Part shown: one piece after another, positions 6,356 to 17,726 of the stretch
How the letters are laid out: each line of letters begins with the position of its first letter
How positions within the stretch are numbered: position 1 is the stretch's first letter
Assembly (NCBI RefSeq): GCF_035953295.1
Contig: NZ_CP108370.1
Coordinates: forward strand, 3,315,001 to 3,379,000
Length of the DNA stretch: 64,000 bases
Direction of reading: 5' to 3'
Source of the DNA: Streptomyces sp. NBC_01335
GTDB lineage: Bacteria > Actinomycetota > Actinomycetes > Streptomycetales > Streptomycetaceae
Position numbers and translations under genes: made by a program
Notes under the pieces: generated by a model
The model's database searches: none
Told to the model about the DNA's origin: nothing
Seen by the model: only the letters and a program-made list of their open reading frames with translations

Positions 6356-9244
6356 CTACCCCGGCCCGTCCCCCTCCAGCCCCTCCGCCAGCAGTTCCGC
6401 GAGGTGCTTGGCCCGCACCCCCGCCAGCTGCTCCAGCTGGGTGCGGCAGGAGTAGCCGTCCGCCAGGATCTCCGTACCCGGGGCCGCCGACCGTACGGCG
6501 GGCAGCAGCTGCTCCTCCGCGCAGGCCACCGAGACGTCCCAGTGGCCCTTCTCGAAGCCGAAGTTGCCCGCAAGTCCGCAGCACCCGCCGGTCAACTCGC
6601 CGCTCAGTCCGGCTCGTTGGCGCAGGCGGCGGTCGGCGGCGTCGCCGAGGACGGCGTGCTGGTGGCAGTGGGTCTGGCCGGTCACCGCGCGGTCCAGCCG
6701 GGGCGGCTCCCAGTCGGGGGCGTACTCCTCCAGGTACTCGGCGAAGGTCCTCACGGAGGCGGCGAGTCCGGCCGCGCGGGGGTCGTCGGGGAGGAGTTCG
6801 GGAAGGTCGCTGCGGAGGGCGGCGGCGCAGCTCGGTTCGAGGACGACGAGGGGCCGGCCGAGGGAGGGGCCCAGGCGGTCCAGGGTGCGCCGCATGACGG
6901 TACGGGCGTGGTCGAGGCGGCCCGTGGAGACGTAGGTCAGCCCGCAGCAGAGCCCCGGGCCCGGGTGGCGCACGGTCCGGCCGGCGGATTCCAGGACGCG
7001 GACGGCGGCGTGCCCGACCCGCGGGGAGAGGTACGTGGTGAAGGTGTCGGGCCACAGCAGGACCTCGCCACCGGAATCCGCACCGGGACCCGCGCCGGCC
7101 CCGCCCGCAACGCCCCCGCCGGAAACCGTCTCCGCACGGTCGTCGCGCCGGCCCGCCCGCCGCGTGAACGGCTCGCGCGCCAGCGCCGGGATCGAGCGCT
7201 CGGGGGCGATGCCCGCCAGGCGCTTGGCGAGTGCGGCGAGCGGGCGGACCCGGGCGAGGGCGTTGAGCAGCGGGGCGACGGGGGCGGCGAGGCGGAGCCA
7301 GCGGGGCAGCGAGCCCAGGGCGTAGTGGGCGGCGGGGCGGATCCGGCCCTGGTAGTGGTGGTGGAGGAACTCCGCCTTGTACGTGGCCATGTCGACGCCC
7401 ACCGGGCAGTCGCTGCGGCAGCCCTTGCAGGAGAGGCAGAGGTCGAGCGCGTCGCGGACCTCCGTCGAGCGCCAGCCGTCGGTGACGATCTCGCCCGCCA
7501 GCATCTCGTGGAGCAGCCGGGCCCGGCCGCGCGTCGAGTGCTGTTCCTCGCCGGTGGCGCGGAAGGAGGGGCACATGACGCCCGCGCCCGGTGCCGCTGT
7601 CGTACGGCACTTGGCGACGCCCACGCACCGGCGCACGGCGGCGGTGAAGTCGCCGCCGTCCTGCGGGTATCCGAAGGCGACGTCGACCGGGCGGCGGGGC
7701 AGGACGTCGAAGCGGAGGTTGGTGTCGAGCGGGTCCGGGCGGACCAGCATCCCGGGGTTCATTCCGCCGTACGGGTCCCAGAGGTCCTTGAACTCGGCGA
7801 AGAGGGCTACGAGTTCGGTGCCGTACATGAGGGGGAGGAGTTCGGCGCGGGCCTGTCCGTCGCCGTGTTCGCCGCTGAGCGAGCCGCCGTGGGCGGCGAC
7901 GAGGCGGGCCTGGTCCTCGGAGAAGCGGCGGAAGCGGGCGGTGCCGTCGGGGGTGAGGAGGTCGAAGTCGATGCGGACGTGGATGCAGCCGTCGCCGAAG
8001 TGGCCGTAAGGGGTGCCGCGCAGGCCGTGTTCGGCGAGCAGGGCGCGGAACTCGCGCAGGTACGGGCCGAGTCGGGCGGGTGGCACCGCGCAGTCCTCCC
8101 AGCCGGGCCAGGCTTCGGTGCCGTCGGGCATCCGGGTGGCGGTTCCGGCGGCGTCCTCGCGGATGCGCCACAGGGCGCGTTGTCCGGCGGGGTCGGTGAC
8201 GACGGCGGCGTCGAGGGCGTCGGCGGCGCGCAGGATGCGGGTGGCCCGGTCGCGGGCTTCGGCGGGGGTGGCGCCGCCGGTCTCCACGAAGAGCCAGGCG
8301 CCGCCCCGGGGCAGTCCGGCGGGCTCCCCGCTGCCTCCGGCGGATGGGCGGACGAGGTCGGCGGCCATGCCCTCGACGGTGAGCGGGCCGTGGGCGAGGA
8401 GTCCGGCGGCGGCCTCGGCGGCGGCCGCTTCGTCCGGGTAGCCGAGGACGGCGAGGGCGCGGGCGGGCGGGGAGTCGACCAGCCGGACGGTGGCCTCGGT
8501 GACGACGGCGAGGGTGCCCTCGCTGCCGCAGAAGGCGCGGGCGAGGTCGGGGCCGCCGGGGTGTTCGGGGAGCAGGGCGTCGAGGGCGTAACCGGAGATG
8601 CGGCGCGGGAGGTCGGGGAAGCCGGTACGGAGCGGGGCGAGGTGGCCGTCGACGAACTCCCGCAGCCCCGCGGGGGCGCTCCCTGCCCCCCAGCCGCGGC
8701 CGAGGCGCAGGGTGTCTCCGCCGTAGCGGGCGACGGTGAGGGCGTGGACGTTGTCGGCGGTGGTGCCCCAGGCGACGGAGTGGGCGCCGCAGGAGTTGTT
8801 GCCGATCATGCCGCCGAGGGTGCAGCGGCTGTGGGTGGACGGGTCGGGGCCGAAGGTCAGCCCGTGCGGGGCGGCGGCGGCCCGCAGGTCGTCGAGGACG
8901 ACGCCGGGCTGGACGACGGCCGTACGGGACCCGGGGTCCAGTTCCACGATCGCGTCGAGGTGCCGGGTGAGGTCGAGGACGATGCCGGTGCCGGTGGCCT
9001 GGCCCGCGATGGAGGTGCCGCCGCCGCGCGGTACGACGGGTACGCCGTGGGCGCGGCAGACGGCGAGGGCGGTGGCGACGTCGTCGGCGTCGCGCGGGGC
9101 GACGACTCCGAGGGGGACCCGCCGGTAGTTGGAGGCGTCCATCGTGGTGAGCGCCCGGGAGGTCGCGTCGAAGGAGGTCTCCCCCCGGACCTCGGAGCGG
9201 AGGTCCCGGGCCAGGGCGTCACTGAGAGCGTGCGTTTCGGCCAT
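6356..9244 (-). CDS. FAD/Fe-S D-lactate (glycolate) dehydrogenase-like protein
   Basis: 962 residues from ATG 9244. The N-terminus holds an FAD-binding type 4 (PCMH) domain with VVPRGGGTSIAGQATG and IGNNSCGAHS. The middle holds the GlcD/FAD-oxidase C-terminal region, ending at YGGMNPGMLV. After that come two 4Fe-4S motifs, including CLSCKGCRSDCPVG, and two cysteine-rich CCG domains (LCCGL and GGCCGLAGNFGFEKG). The architecture is GlcD fused to GlcF, as in Dld-II/quinone-linked D-lactate or 2-hydroxyacid dehydrogenases. It oxidises a 2-hydroxyacid and passes electrons through the clusters to the quinone pool or another acceptor. Length is normal for the fused family. Substrate assignment is only to class. 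It stands alone. Confidence 0.88.
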   Translation of the reverse strand: MAETHALSDALARDLRSEVRGETSFDATSRALTTMDASNYRRVPLGVVAPRDADDVATALAVCRAHGVPVVPRGGGTSIAGQATGTGIVLDLTRHLDAIVELDPGSRTAVVQPGVVLDDLRAAAAPHGLTFGPDPSTHSRCTLGGMIGNNSCGAHSVAWGTTADNVHALTVARYGGDTLRLGRGWGAGSAPAGLREFVDGHLAPLRTGFPDLPRRISGYALDALLPEHPGGPDLARAFCGSEGTLAVVTEATVRLVDSPPARALAVLGYPDEAAAAEAAAGLLAHGPLTVEGMAADLVRPSAGGSGEPAGLPRGGAWLFVETGGATPAEARDRATRILRAADALDAAVVTDPAGQRALWRIREDAAGTATRMPDGTEAWPGWEDCAVPPARLGPYLREFRALLAEHGLRGTPYGHFGDGCIHVRIDFDLLTPDGTARFRRFSEDQARLVAAHGGSLSGEHGDGQARAELLPLMYGTELVALFAEFKDLWDPYGGMNPGMLVRPDPLDTNLRFDVLPRRPVDVAFGYPQDGGDFTAAVRRCVGVAKCRTTAAPGAGVMCPSFRATGEEQHSTRGRARLLHEMLAGEIVTDGWRSTEVRDALDLCLSCKGCRSDCPVGVDMATYKAEFLHHHYQGRIRPAAHYALGSLPRWLRLAAPVAPLLNALARVRPLAALAKRLAGIAPERSIPALAREPFTRRAGRRDDRAETVSGGGVAGGAGAGPGADSGGEVLLWPDTFTTYLSPRVGHAAVRVLESAGRTVRHPGPGLCCGLTYVSTGRLDHARTVMRRTLDRLGPSLGRPLVVLEPSCAAALRSDLPELLPDDPRAAGLAASVRTFAEYLEEYAPDWEPPRLDRAVTGQTHCHQHAVLGDAADRRLRQRAGLSGELTGGCCGLAGNFGFEKGHWDVSVACAEEQLLPAVRSAAPGTEILADGYSCRTQLEQLAGVRAKHLAELLAEGLEGDGPG

Positions 9245-9341
9245 GGCACCAGCATGCCGGGCGGGTATCCGCACTCTTCGGACAACACCGCCCGCACAGT
9301 CACATACGCAACACAGAACGAACAGAGAACGCCACCATGAC

Positions 9342-9372
9342 TTCCCAAAAGGCCCCTCAATTCTCCTATAGT
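9342..9372 (+). promoter_or_regulatory. Candidate promoter of the conservon operon
   Basis: TTCCCA (9342-9347) and TATAGT (9367-9372) are separated by 19 bases and face the conservon. TATAGT is a good -10 hexamer; the -35 is poor and the spacing is long. It would give a leader of about 180 bases before the TTG of cvnA. The 317-base gap 9245-9561 holds nothing else I can identify. Confidence 0.35.
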
Positions 9373-9561
9373 GAGCACGACTTGCGCTGGAAGAATCAGC
9401 TCCAGTTGTCACGGCTCTCTCACCCTCCGCGACGGAGGCGCCGAAAGCCGTTCCCGACCACCCCTGCCTGACGCCCCAACCCGACGCCCCGCCTGCCGCC
9501 GCGTCCGCCGCGCCGTCCGCCCGGTCGGCGCCGTCCGTGCCGTCCGCCCCGAGGACTCCGA

Positions 9562-11214
9562 TTGCGCCCCTCAACCCGGTCGACCGCGCTCACCGCGCTG
9601 GTGTCGGCAGTCGTCTCAGGCTCGCTGTGCGCGTGGGCCACCGCCGCGGCCCCCGCTTCGGTACGGGCCCCCCTTGCCTGGGGGGCGGGTGCGGCGGCCC
9701 TCGCGCTGACCGTGGCCGCGGCCGTCGCCGCCCACGCGCTGGGCTCCGCGCGGGCGCAGCGTGAGGCCCGGGCGGCGGACAGCCGCAGGTTCACCGACGA
9801 GACCACCCGCCTGGTGTCGTCCGCCTCCGCCGAAGCGCAGCGCTTCACCGCCGAGGCCGCCCGGATCAAGGCCACCGCCCGCGCCGAGGCGACCCGCGCC
9901 GCCTCCGAGGCGGCGACCGCGCTCGCCCGCGCCACCTCCGAGGCGGCCACGGCCAAGGAGCGGCTGGCGGCCGAGACCGAACGGCGCTCCGCCGAGAACG
10001 AGGCCGACCGGGAGCGCTTCGCCGCCGAGAAGGCCGCGCTCTCCGCCCGCCTCGCCCAGGCCGAACGGGAGCGGTCCGCCGCCCTGTCGACGGGCGCCAA
10101 CGCGGCGAGCCGGATGCAGGCGCTGGCCACCAGCATGCTGGCCGACCTGCGGGAGATGGAGAACCGGCACTCCGACGAGATCGTCCTCGGCGACCTCCTC
10201 CACCTCGACCACCGCACCGCCCAGGCCGGCCGCCTCGCCGACTCCGTCGCCGTACTGACCGGTGCGCGTTCGGGGCGCCGGTGGGCCAGGCCGATCGTGA
10301 TGGAGTCCATCCTGCGCGGCGCGATGGGCCGGATCAGCGGCTACCGGCGCATCCGGCTCCACTCGACCAGTGACGTGGCCATCGCCGGTCACGCGGCCGA
10401 GGGCGTCATGCACGCGCTCGCCGAACTCCTCGACAACGCCGCCAACTTCTCGCCGCCCACCGCCGAAGTGCACGTGTACGTCGAAGAGGTACCGGCCGGC
10501 GTGGTGATCACCGTGGAGGACAGCGGGCTCGTCATGAGCGACGTGCAGCTGCGCCGCGCCGAAGCGGCCGTCTCCCCCGGGGACCAGAGCGCCGCGCCCT
10601 CCGGTACCCGCCTCGGCCTCGCCGTCGTGGGCCGCCTCGCCCGCAAGCACGGGCTGCGGGTCTCCTTCCGGCCGTCCGCGCGCGGGGGCACCGGCGCCCT
10701 GCTGATGCTGCCGCAGGAGCTCATCGCCCGTACGCCTTCGGGCGCCGCGTCCCCCACGCTCCCGGCCGTCGCCCCGAAGCCCCGGACCGCCGAGCCGCAG
10801 ACCCGCGACACCCCCGAGCCGAAGCCCCGGACGCCCGAGCCGGAGCCCACCCACTCGGCGGCGGCGACCGACTCGGCGGGGACCCCCGAGGGCGCGGCCC
10901 GTCCGGCGCAGGACGCCGGGCCCGCGGCCGTGGCCGAACCCGAGCCCACCCCCGAGGCTGCCCCTGCCCCCGCCCCCGAGTCCGAGGCCGAATCGACCGG
11001 CTCGTTCCCGAAGTTCGGCGAGAGCGGGCTGCCCCGCCGGCGGCGCGGGCGTACCTTCGCCGCCGCCGAGGCACGCGCGGCGGCCACCGCACCCGTCGAC
11101 CCGGTGACACCCCGGGACCGGGCGAACGACGCGAAGAGGCAGGCCGAGCGCTTCAGCAGGTTCAGCCAGGCAGTACGGGCCAACGTAACCCTCCCGGAAG
11201 GCAACACCCGATGA
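9562..11214 (+). CDS. cvnA: Conservon sensor-like ATPase CvnA
   Basis: 550 residues from TTG 9562 (GAGGA a few bases upstream). Two hydrophobic segments (about residues 5-30 and 40-60) precede an Ala/Glu/Arg-rich coiled coil (about 65-170). A histidine-kinase-like dimerisation region follows, with NRHSDEIVLGDLLHLDHRTAQA, and then a GHKL ATPase domain with ELLDNAANFSPP (N box) and VEDSG. The C-terminal third is a disordered Pro/Glu/Ala-rich tail. CvnA proteins resemble sensor kinases and form a membrane-associated complex with CvnB, C and D. Whether they phosphorylate anything is unsettled. Its stop overlaps the cvnB start (ATGA), as usual in conservons. Confidence 0.85.
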   Translation: MRPSTRSTALTALVSAVVSGSLCAWATAAAPASVRAPLAWGAGAAALALTVAAAVAAHALGSARAQREARAADSRRFTDETTRLVSSASAEAQRFTAEAARIKATARAEATRAASEAATALARATSEAATAKERLAAETERRSAENEADRERFAAEKAALSARLAQAERERSAALSTGANAASRMQALATSMLADLREMENRHSDEIVLGDLLHLDHRTAQAGRLADSVAVLTGARSGRRWARPIVMESILRGAMGRISGYRRIRLHSTSDVAIAGHAAEGVMHALAELLDNAANFSPPTAEVHVYVEEVPAGVVITVEDSGLVMSDVQLRRAEAAVSPGDQSAAPSGTRLGLAVVGRLARKHGLRVSFRPSARGGTGALLMLPQELIARTPSGAASPTLPAVAPKPRTAEPQTRDTPEPKPRTPEPEPTHSAAATDSAGTPEGAARPAQDAGPAAVAEPEPTPEAAPAPAPESEAESTGSFPKFGESGLPRRRRGRTFAAAEARAAATAPVDPVTPRDRANDAKRQAERFSRFSQAVRANVTLPEGNTR

Positions 11215-11675
11215 CCGCGACCACCGACGAGAAGCTGAACTGGCTGCTGGAGGGCCTGCTCGAACGCACCCCCGGCGCCCGGCACGCCCTCGTGCTCTCC
11301 CGGGACGGCCTGAAGCTGTGCCGTACCCCCGAGCTCTCCGTCGACCAGGCCGACCAGCTCGCCGCCATCTCCGCGGGCATCCAGAGCCTCTCGCACGGCG
11401 CGTCCGTCGAGTTCGGTGACGGCAGCGGCGGCGTACGGTCCGCGATGGCCGAGTTCTACGGCGGGGTGCTGTTCATCGTGGAGGCCGGTACGGGCGCCCA
11501 TCTGGCGGTCGTCGCCGCCGAGGACTCCGACGTGGGCCTCGTCGGGCACAACATGAGCGAGCTGGTCGAGCAGCTCGGCGAGCACCTGGTCGCCCCGCCC
11601 CGCGAGACAGACCCGTCCGACGGGTCCGCCGGGGCGGGAACCGGGCCGGGCGCCGACGCGGGAACCTCCGTCTGA
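11211..11675 (+). CDS. cvnB: Conservon roadblock/LC7 protein CvnB
   Basis: 154 residues, start ATG 11211 overlapping the cvnA stop by four bases. It is a roadblock/LC7 domain: LNWLLEGLLERTPGARHALVLSRDG, then the QLAAISAGIQSLS helix and an FIVEAGTGAHLAVVAA strand pair. The tail after about residue 125 is a short disordered Asp/Gly/Ala-rich extension. Roadblock proteins regulate small GTPases, and here the partner is the CvnD GTPase two genes on. Its stop overlaps the next start by one base (TGATG), so the two are translationally coupled. Confidence 0.9.
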   Translation: MTATTDEKLNWLLEGLLERTPGARHALVLSRDGLKLCRTPELSVDQADQLAAISAGIQSLSHGASVEFGDGSGGVRSAMAEFYGGVLFIVEAGTGAHLAVVAAEDSDVGLVGHNMSELVEQLGEHLVAPPRETDPSDGSAGAGTGPGADAGTSV

Positions 11676-12046
11676 TGCCCCCGGTGCCGCGCCCCCGCCC
11701 CGGTCGTGACGACTCCCCCGACCGGCTCTACACCCTCACCGGTGGCCGCAGCCGGACGGACTCCGACGCCTTCGACCTGGTGACGCTCGTGGTCTCCGAG
11801 TGCGAGCCGGCCCCCGGCATGCAGTCGGAGCACGTCGCGATCCTGCGGATGTGCGAGCGCCCCACCGCGGTGGTCGAGATCGCCGCGACCCTGAAACTAC
11901 CGGTCGGCATCGTCCGCATCATGCTCGGCGACATGCTCGACACCGGCCGCATCAGCGCACGCCATCCCCGTACCGCCCGTGTCGCGGACCGGCTCCCCGA
12001 CCCCGACATCCTGGAACAGGTGCTCGTTGGACTCCGCAACCTCTGA
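11675..12046 (+). CDS. cvnC: Conservon DUF742 protein CvnC
   Basis: 123 residues beginning at ATG 11675, overlapping the cvnB stop. It is a DUF742 protein. RLYTLTGGRSRTDSDAF-x-LVTLV is the family opening, followed by a winged-helix-like section (AVVEIAATLKLPVGIVRIMLGD) and the standard ending LEQVLVGLRNL. DUF742 proteins are invariable conservon members thought to bridge the sensor-like CvnA and the GTPase. The cvnD coding region starts inside its last codons. Confidence 0.9.
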   Translation: MPPVPRPRPGRDDSPDRLYTLTGGRSRTDSDAFDLVTLVVSECEPAPGMQSEHVAILRMCERPTAVVEIAATLKLPVGIVRIMLGDMLDTGRISARHPRTARVADRLPDPDILEQVLVGLRNL

Positions 12047-12683
12047 CCGCGCCGCCCTTCGGGCGACGGCCGACAACGGACTGAAGATAGTCGTCGTCGG
12101 CGGATTCGGCGTGGGCAAGACGACCATGGTCCGTTCCGTGAGCGAGATCCGTCCGCTCAACACGGAGGAGACGATGACGCGCGCGGGCGAGGCCGTCGAC
12201 CACCTCGACGGCGTGCAGTCGAAGGCGTCCACCACGGTCGCCTTCGACTTCGGCCGCATCACGCTGGACGAGCGCTCGGTCCTCTACCTCTTCGGGGCGC
12301 CCGGCCAGGAGCGCTTCTGGTTCCTGTGGGACCGCCTCTTCTCCGGCACGCTGGGGGCCGTCGTGCTGGTCGACACCCGTCGGCTCGCGGACTCCTGGTA
12401 CGCCATCGACCGCCTGGAACACCACGGCACGCCGTTCATCGTGGCGTGCAACGACTTCGGCGGCCCGCTCCACACCGAGCAGCAGATCCGGGAGGCGCTC
12501 GACCTCTCCGAGGACGTGCCGCTGGTGGAGTGCGACGCCCGCGACCGGTCGTCCAGCAAGTACGTCCTGATCACGCTGGTCGAGCACCTGCACGCGCTGT
12601 CCGCCGCCCGCGCCCGGACTCCGGAAGGGGCGCTCGCGGGCGCCCCCGAGGCGGCCGGCAGAACCCCGGAGACCACCTCGTGA
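12027..12683 (+). CDS. cvnD: Conservon Ras-like GTPase CvnD
   Basis: 218 residues from TTG 12027, preceded by GGAACAGG and overlapping the end of cvnC by 20 bases. GTPase motifs are G1 VVGGFGVGKTT, G3-like LFGAPGQERF and G4-like VACNDFGG. This is the bacterial MglA/CvnD type GTPase rather than a translation factor. The cycle is presumed to be regulated by the roadblock protein CvnB. The stop overlaps the first P450 start (GTGA). In other conservons, notably the rar (cvn9) locus, this GTPase system influences aerial growth and secondary metabolism. No phenotype can be inferred here from sequence alone. Confidence 0.9.
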   Translation: MDSATSDRAALRATADNGLKIVVVGGFGVGKTTMVRSVSEIRPLNTEETMTRAGEAVDHLDGVQSKASTTVAFDFGRITLDERSVLYLFGAPGQERFWFLWDRLFSGTLGAVVLVDTRRLADSWYAIDRLEHHGTPFIVACNDFGGPLHTEQQIREALDLSEDVPLVECDARDRSSSKYVLITLVEHLHALSAARARTPEGALAGAPEAAGRTPETTS

Positions 12684-13935
12684 ACGCGTGCCCCGTCGAC
12701 CACGGCCAGGGTGCGGCCAAGGACCTCGGTCCCGTACCGCTGTCCGGGCCCCGGTTCGCCACCGAACCGCACCAGCTGTACCGGGAGGTGCGGCGGGACC
12801 ACGGGCCGGTGGCGCCGATCGTGCTGCCCGGCGACGTGCCCGCGTGGCTCGTGCTCGGCTACCGCGAGCTGCACCAGGTCACCACCGATCCGGCTCTGTT
12901 CACCCGGGACTCGCAGATCTGGAACCAGTGGCCGAACATCGCCGACGACTGGCCGCTGCACCCGATGATCAGCAAGGACCAGCCGTCGATCCTCTACACC
13001 GTCGGCGAGCGCCACAGCCGCCGTTCCCAGGTGATCAGTACGGCTCTTGAGGGCGCCGACCCCTTCGAACTCCGCAAGTACACCGAGGAGTTCGCGGACG
13101 AGCTGATCGACGCCTTCTGCTCGGCCGGGAGCTGCGACCTGATCGCGGACTACGCGATGCTGCTGCCCGTCCGGGTCCTCGCCAAGCTGTACGGCTTCGC
13201 GGACGAGAAGGGTCCCGCGCTCGTCCGGGCGATGAACGACATGATCAACGGAGGGCCGGACGCGCTCGCAGGTCAGCGTCACATCGCCGGTTCGGTCATC
13301 CAGCTGGTGACCGAGCGGTCCGCCGAACCCGAGGACGACGTACCGTCCCGGATGCTCGCCGACAACAGCGAGTTCACCGCCGACGAGGTCGCCCGCGACC
13401 TCATGGTCATGATGGCCGCCGGGCACCAGCCGACCGCCGACTGGATCGGCAACTCGCTGCGGCTGATGCTCACCGACGACCGGTTCGCCGCCTCGCTCTC
13501 CGGCGGACGGCACAGCGTCGCCGAGGCGATGAACGAGGTGCTGTGGGAGGACACCCCCACCCAGAACGTGGCCGGCCGCTGGGCGAGCCGCGACACCCAC
13601 CTCGGCGGGAAGCACATCCAAGTCGGTGACCTGCTGATCCTCGGCGTCGCCGCCGCCAACGCCGACCCCCAGGTGCGGACCGACGGCTCCGCCCTGACCG
13701 GCGGCAACAACGCCTTCCTCTCCTTCGGCCACGGCGACCACCGCTGCCCGTTCCCCGCCCAGGAGACCGCCGAGGTCATCGCCCGTACGGGGATCGAGGC
13801 GATCCTCGACCGGCTTCCCGACGTCGATCTCGCGGTCCCGGCCGAGGACCTCACCCGGCGCCCGTCACCGTGGCTGCGCGGCCTGACGGAGCTGCCCGTC
13901 CGCTTCACACCCACTCCCGCCCTTGGAGGCACGCG

Positions 13936-13939
<4 letters not shown>
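12680..13939 (+). CDS. CYP157-like cytochrome P450 lacking ExxR
   Basis: 419 residues from GTG 12680, overlapping the cvnD stop by four bases. The fold is P450: SRRSQV in helix C, a heme loop FGHGDHRCPFPAQ with the proximal cysteine at 356. Three normally conserved features differ. The K-helix reads EVLW (286-289), so ExxR has become ExxW. The I-helix reads AGHQPT (247-252) instead of AGHETT, so the acid-alcohol pair is changed. The glycine two residues after the heme cysteine is phenylalanine. The CYP157 family of Streptomyces is known to lack ExxR and to sit beside CYP154 in conservons, which matches this pair. It may be a modified oxygenase, a sensor or a partner for the next P450. Confidence 0.85.
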
Positions 13940-16417
<2,478 letters not shown>

Positions 16418-16455
16418 CCACCACGGCACCCCGGCTCACCGCCTGGCGCCCGGAC

Positions 16456-16490
16456 GACGGCCCCGTACACCCCTGGTGTGCGGGGCCGTC
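16456..16490 (+). terminator. serC terminator hairpin
   Basis: GACGGCCCCGTACAC (16456-16470) pairs with GTGTGCGGGGCCGTC (16476-16490), with one G-U pair, around a 5-base loop. It lies 39 bases after the serC stop. No T-run follows, as is common in Streptomyces. Confidence 0.75.
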
Positions 16491-16654
16491 GCCGTACCGC
16501 CTCACCCTCGCGGGTGATCTTGCGGCTCCCCGGCCAGACGGTCACGCTGCCCGCGTCGATCGGCGCCGAGGTGACGCTCGACGTGGCGGAGCTCGTCGCG
16601 GCGGGCAGCCGCACGGCGGAGGCCGCCCGGCCGACCGACTGACCCCGCCCCCGC

Positions 16655-17086
16655 CTACACGGGCACCCCCGCCGCCAGCACGGCTCTGAGGCGGCCGATC
16701 CCTGCCAGCCACTCCGCCGACTCGGTGCTCTCCGCCCACAGCTCGCGCAGTTCGGACGTCTCCGCGGTGACCTGGTCGAGGGCCCGCACCGCGAGCCCGA
16801 GCAGCACCGGCGACGGGGCACCGCCGGGCAGCGGCACCGGTTCGTCGGGGCCGTACGGGGTGTCCACCGGTTCGCCGCCCGGGCACTGGGCCGCGAGCAG
16901 CGCGGCGGCGGCCACCGCCTCCATCGCCTCGTCGCTGTCGAGGAAGCCCCCGGCGCCCACGTGCACGGCGGCTTCCAGCGCCTGTTCGATCAGCGCCGCG
17001 CGCTTCTCAGGATCGCTGTCGTCCAGCTTCCCGCCGAAGTCGGCGGCCGTGTCGTTGTCGAAGTGCCCGATGTCCCACGTACCCAT
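16655..17086 (-). CDS. DUF4259 domain protein
   Basis: 143 residues from ATG 17086, with a strong GGGGAG site. The opening MGTWDIGHFDNDTAADFGG is the hallmark of DUF4259, followed by a helical body with DPEKRAALIEQALEAA and a conserved ELRELWAES block. It is a small cytoplasmic protein of unknown function common in actinomycetes. Some relatives lie beside toxin or immunity genes, but no toxin is visible here. The short stretch between serC and this gene has a 42-codon frame (16516-16642) that I do not call. Confidence 0.8.
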   Translation of the reverse strand: MGTWDIGHFDNDTAADFGGKLDDSDPEKRAALIEQALEAAVHVGAGGFLDSDEAMEAVAAAALLAAQCPGGEPVDTPYGPDEPVPLPGGAPSPVLLGLAVRALDQVTAETSELRELWAESTESAEWLAGIGRLRAVLAAGVPV

Positions 17087-17201
17087 GTGACTCCCCGTTC
17101 TCGGATGGTGACTACAGCGTGTCACCCCCCACTGACAACGGACCTCCGGCGGCGGAGCGGGACCGGGCCGTGCGCGCTACCGGGCCGTGCGCGCTACCGG
17201 C

Positions 17202-17726
17202 TCAGGCCGGGGGCTGAGGGTCCGAACGCAGCCCTACGGCACTGTGCTGGACGACGCCCGCCCAGCCGTCGCCGGAGTCCCGGCCCCGACGCGTCAACTC
17301 CGTCAGTTTCGACAGGAGGCCGGGCGACGGCTCGCCCAGCACGACGGAGCTGATCACCATTTCGAGCATGACGCAGTCGTAGGCGTCGTCCGTGTTCTTG
17401 TAGCGCTTGGCGTCACGCTCGACCACGGCTTCGGCGATCCGCCATCCACCGCCGTCGACGGGCGCGAAGGTCGCCGCGTAGATTCCGTGACCGGTCCAGC
17501 TCCGGTGCAGGGAGACGACTTCGCCCTCCGCGTAGACGTTCCACTTCTCGTCCATGTCCTGGGCTCGGTAGCCGCGTTGGATTCGCTCCCAGTCCTCGTC
17601 CGACCAGATCCGCCGGGGCAGCTGCGGCATCGGCTGCGGAGCTGAGACCGGCGCTCTCTTGTTACGACGGGAGGTCGTGGACCGGGTCACGTGTTCGGCG
17701 TCGGGCATGGAGCGATTCTCAGTCAC
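17202..17726 (-). CDS. Conserved hypothetical protein
   Basis: 174 residues if the GTG at 17726 is used. That start overlaps the end of the preceding methyltransferase gene by eight bases and has GGAAG upstream. The alternative ATG at 17708 gives 168 residues. After a basic N-terminus comes RRIWSDEDWERIQRGYRAQDMDEKWNVY and a beta-rich domain with SLHRSWTGHGIYAATF. I know this pattern only as an uncharacterised Streptomyces family. It has no signal or membrane segment. The overlap suggests co-translation with the isochorismatase-methyltransferase gene. Confidence 0.7.
   Translation of the reverse strand: MTENRSMPDAEHVTRSTTSRRNKRAPVSAPQPMPQLPRRIWSDEDWERIQRGYRAQDMDEKWNVYAEGEVVSLHRSWTGHGIYAATFAPVDGGGWRIAEAVVERDAKRYKNTDDAYDCVMLEMVISSVVLGEPSPGLLSKLTELTRRGRDSGDGWAGVVQHSAVGLRSDPQPPA

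Noticed and set aside
5297..9340. Very long open frame antisense to the LysR and dehydrogenase genes
   Set aside because: It arises from high-GC codon shadows; it has no family features and the opposite strand encodes clear proteins.
16516..16642. 42-codon frame VILRLPGQTVTLPASIGAEVT after serC
   Set aside because: It looks protein-like but is short, overlaps the terminator region and has no recognisable family.
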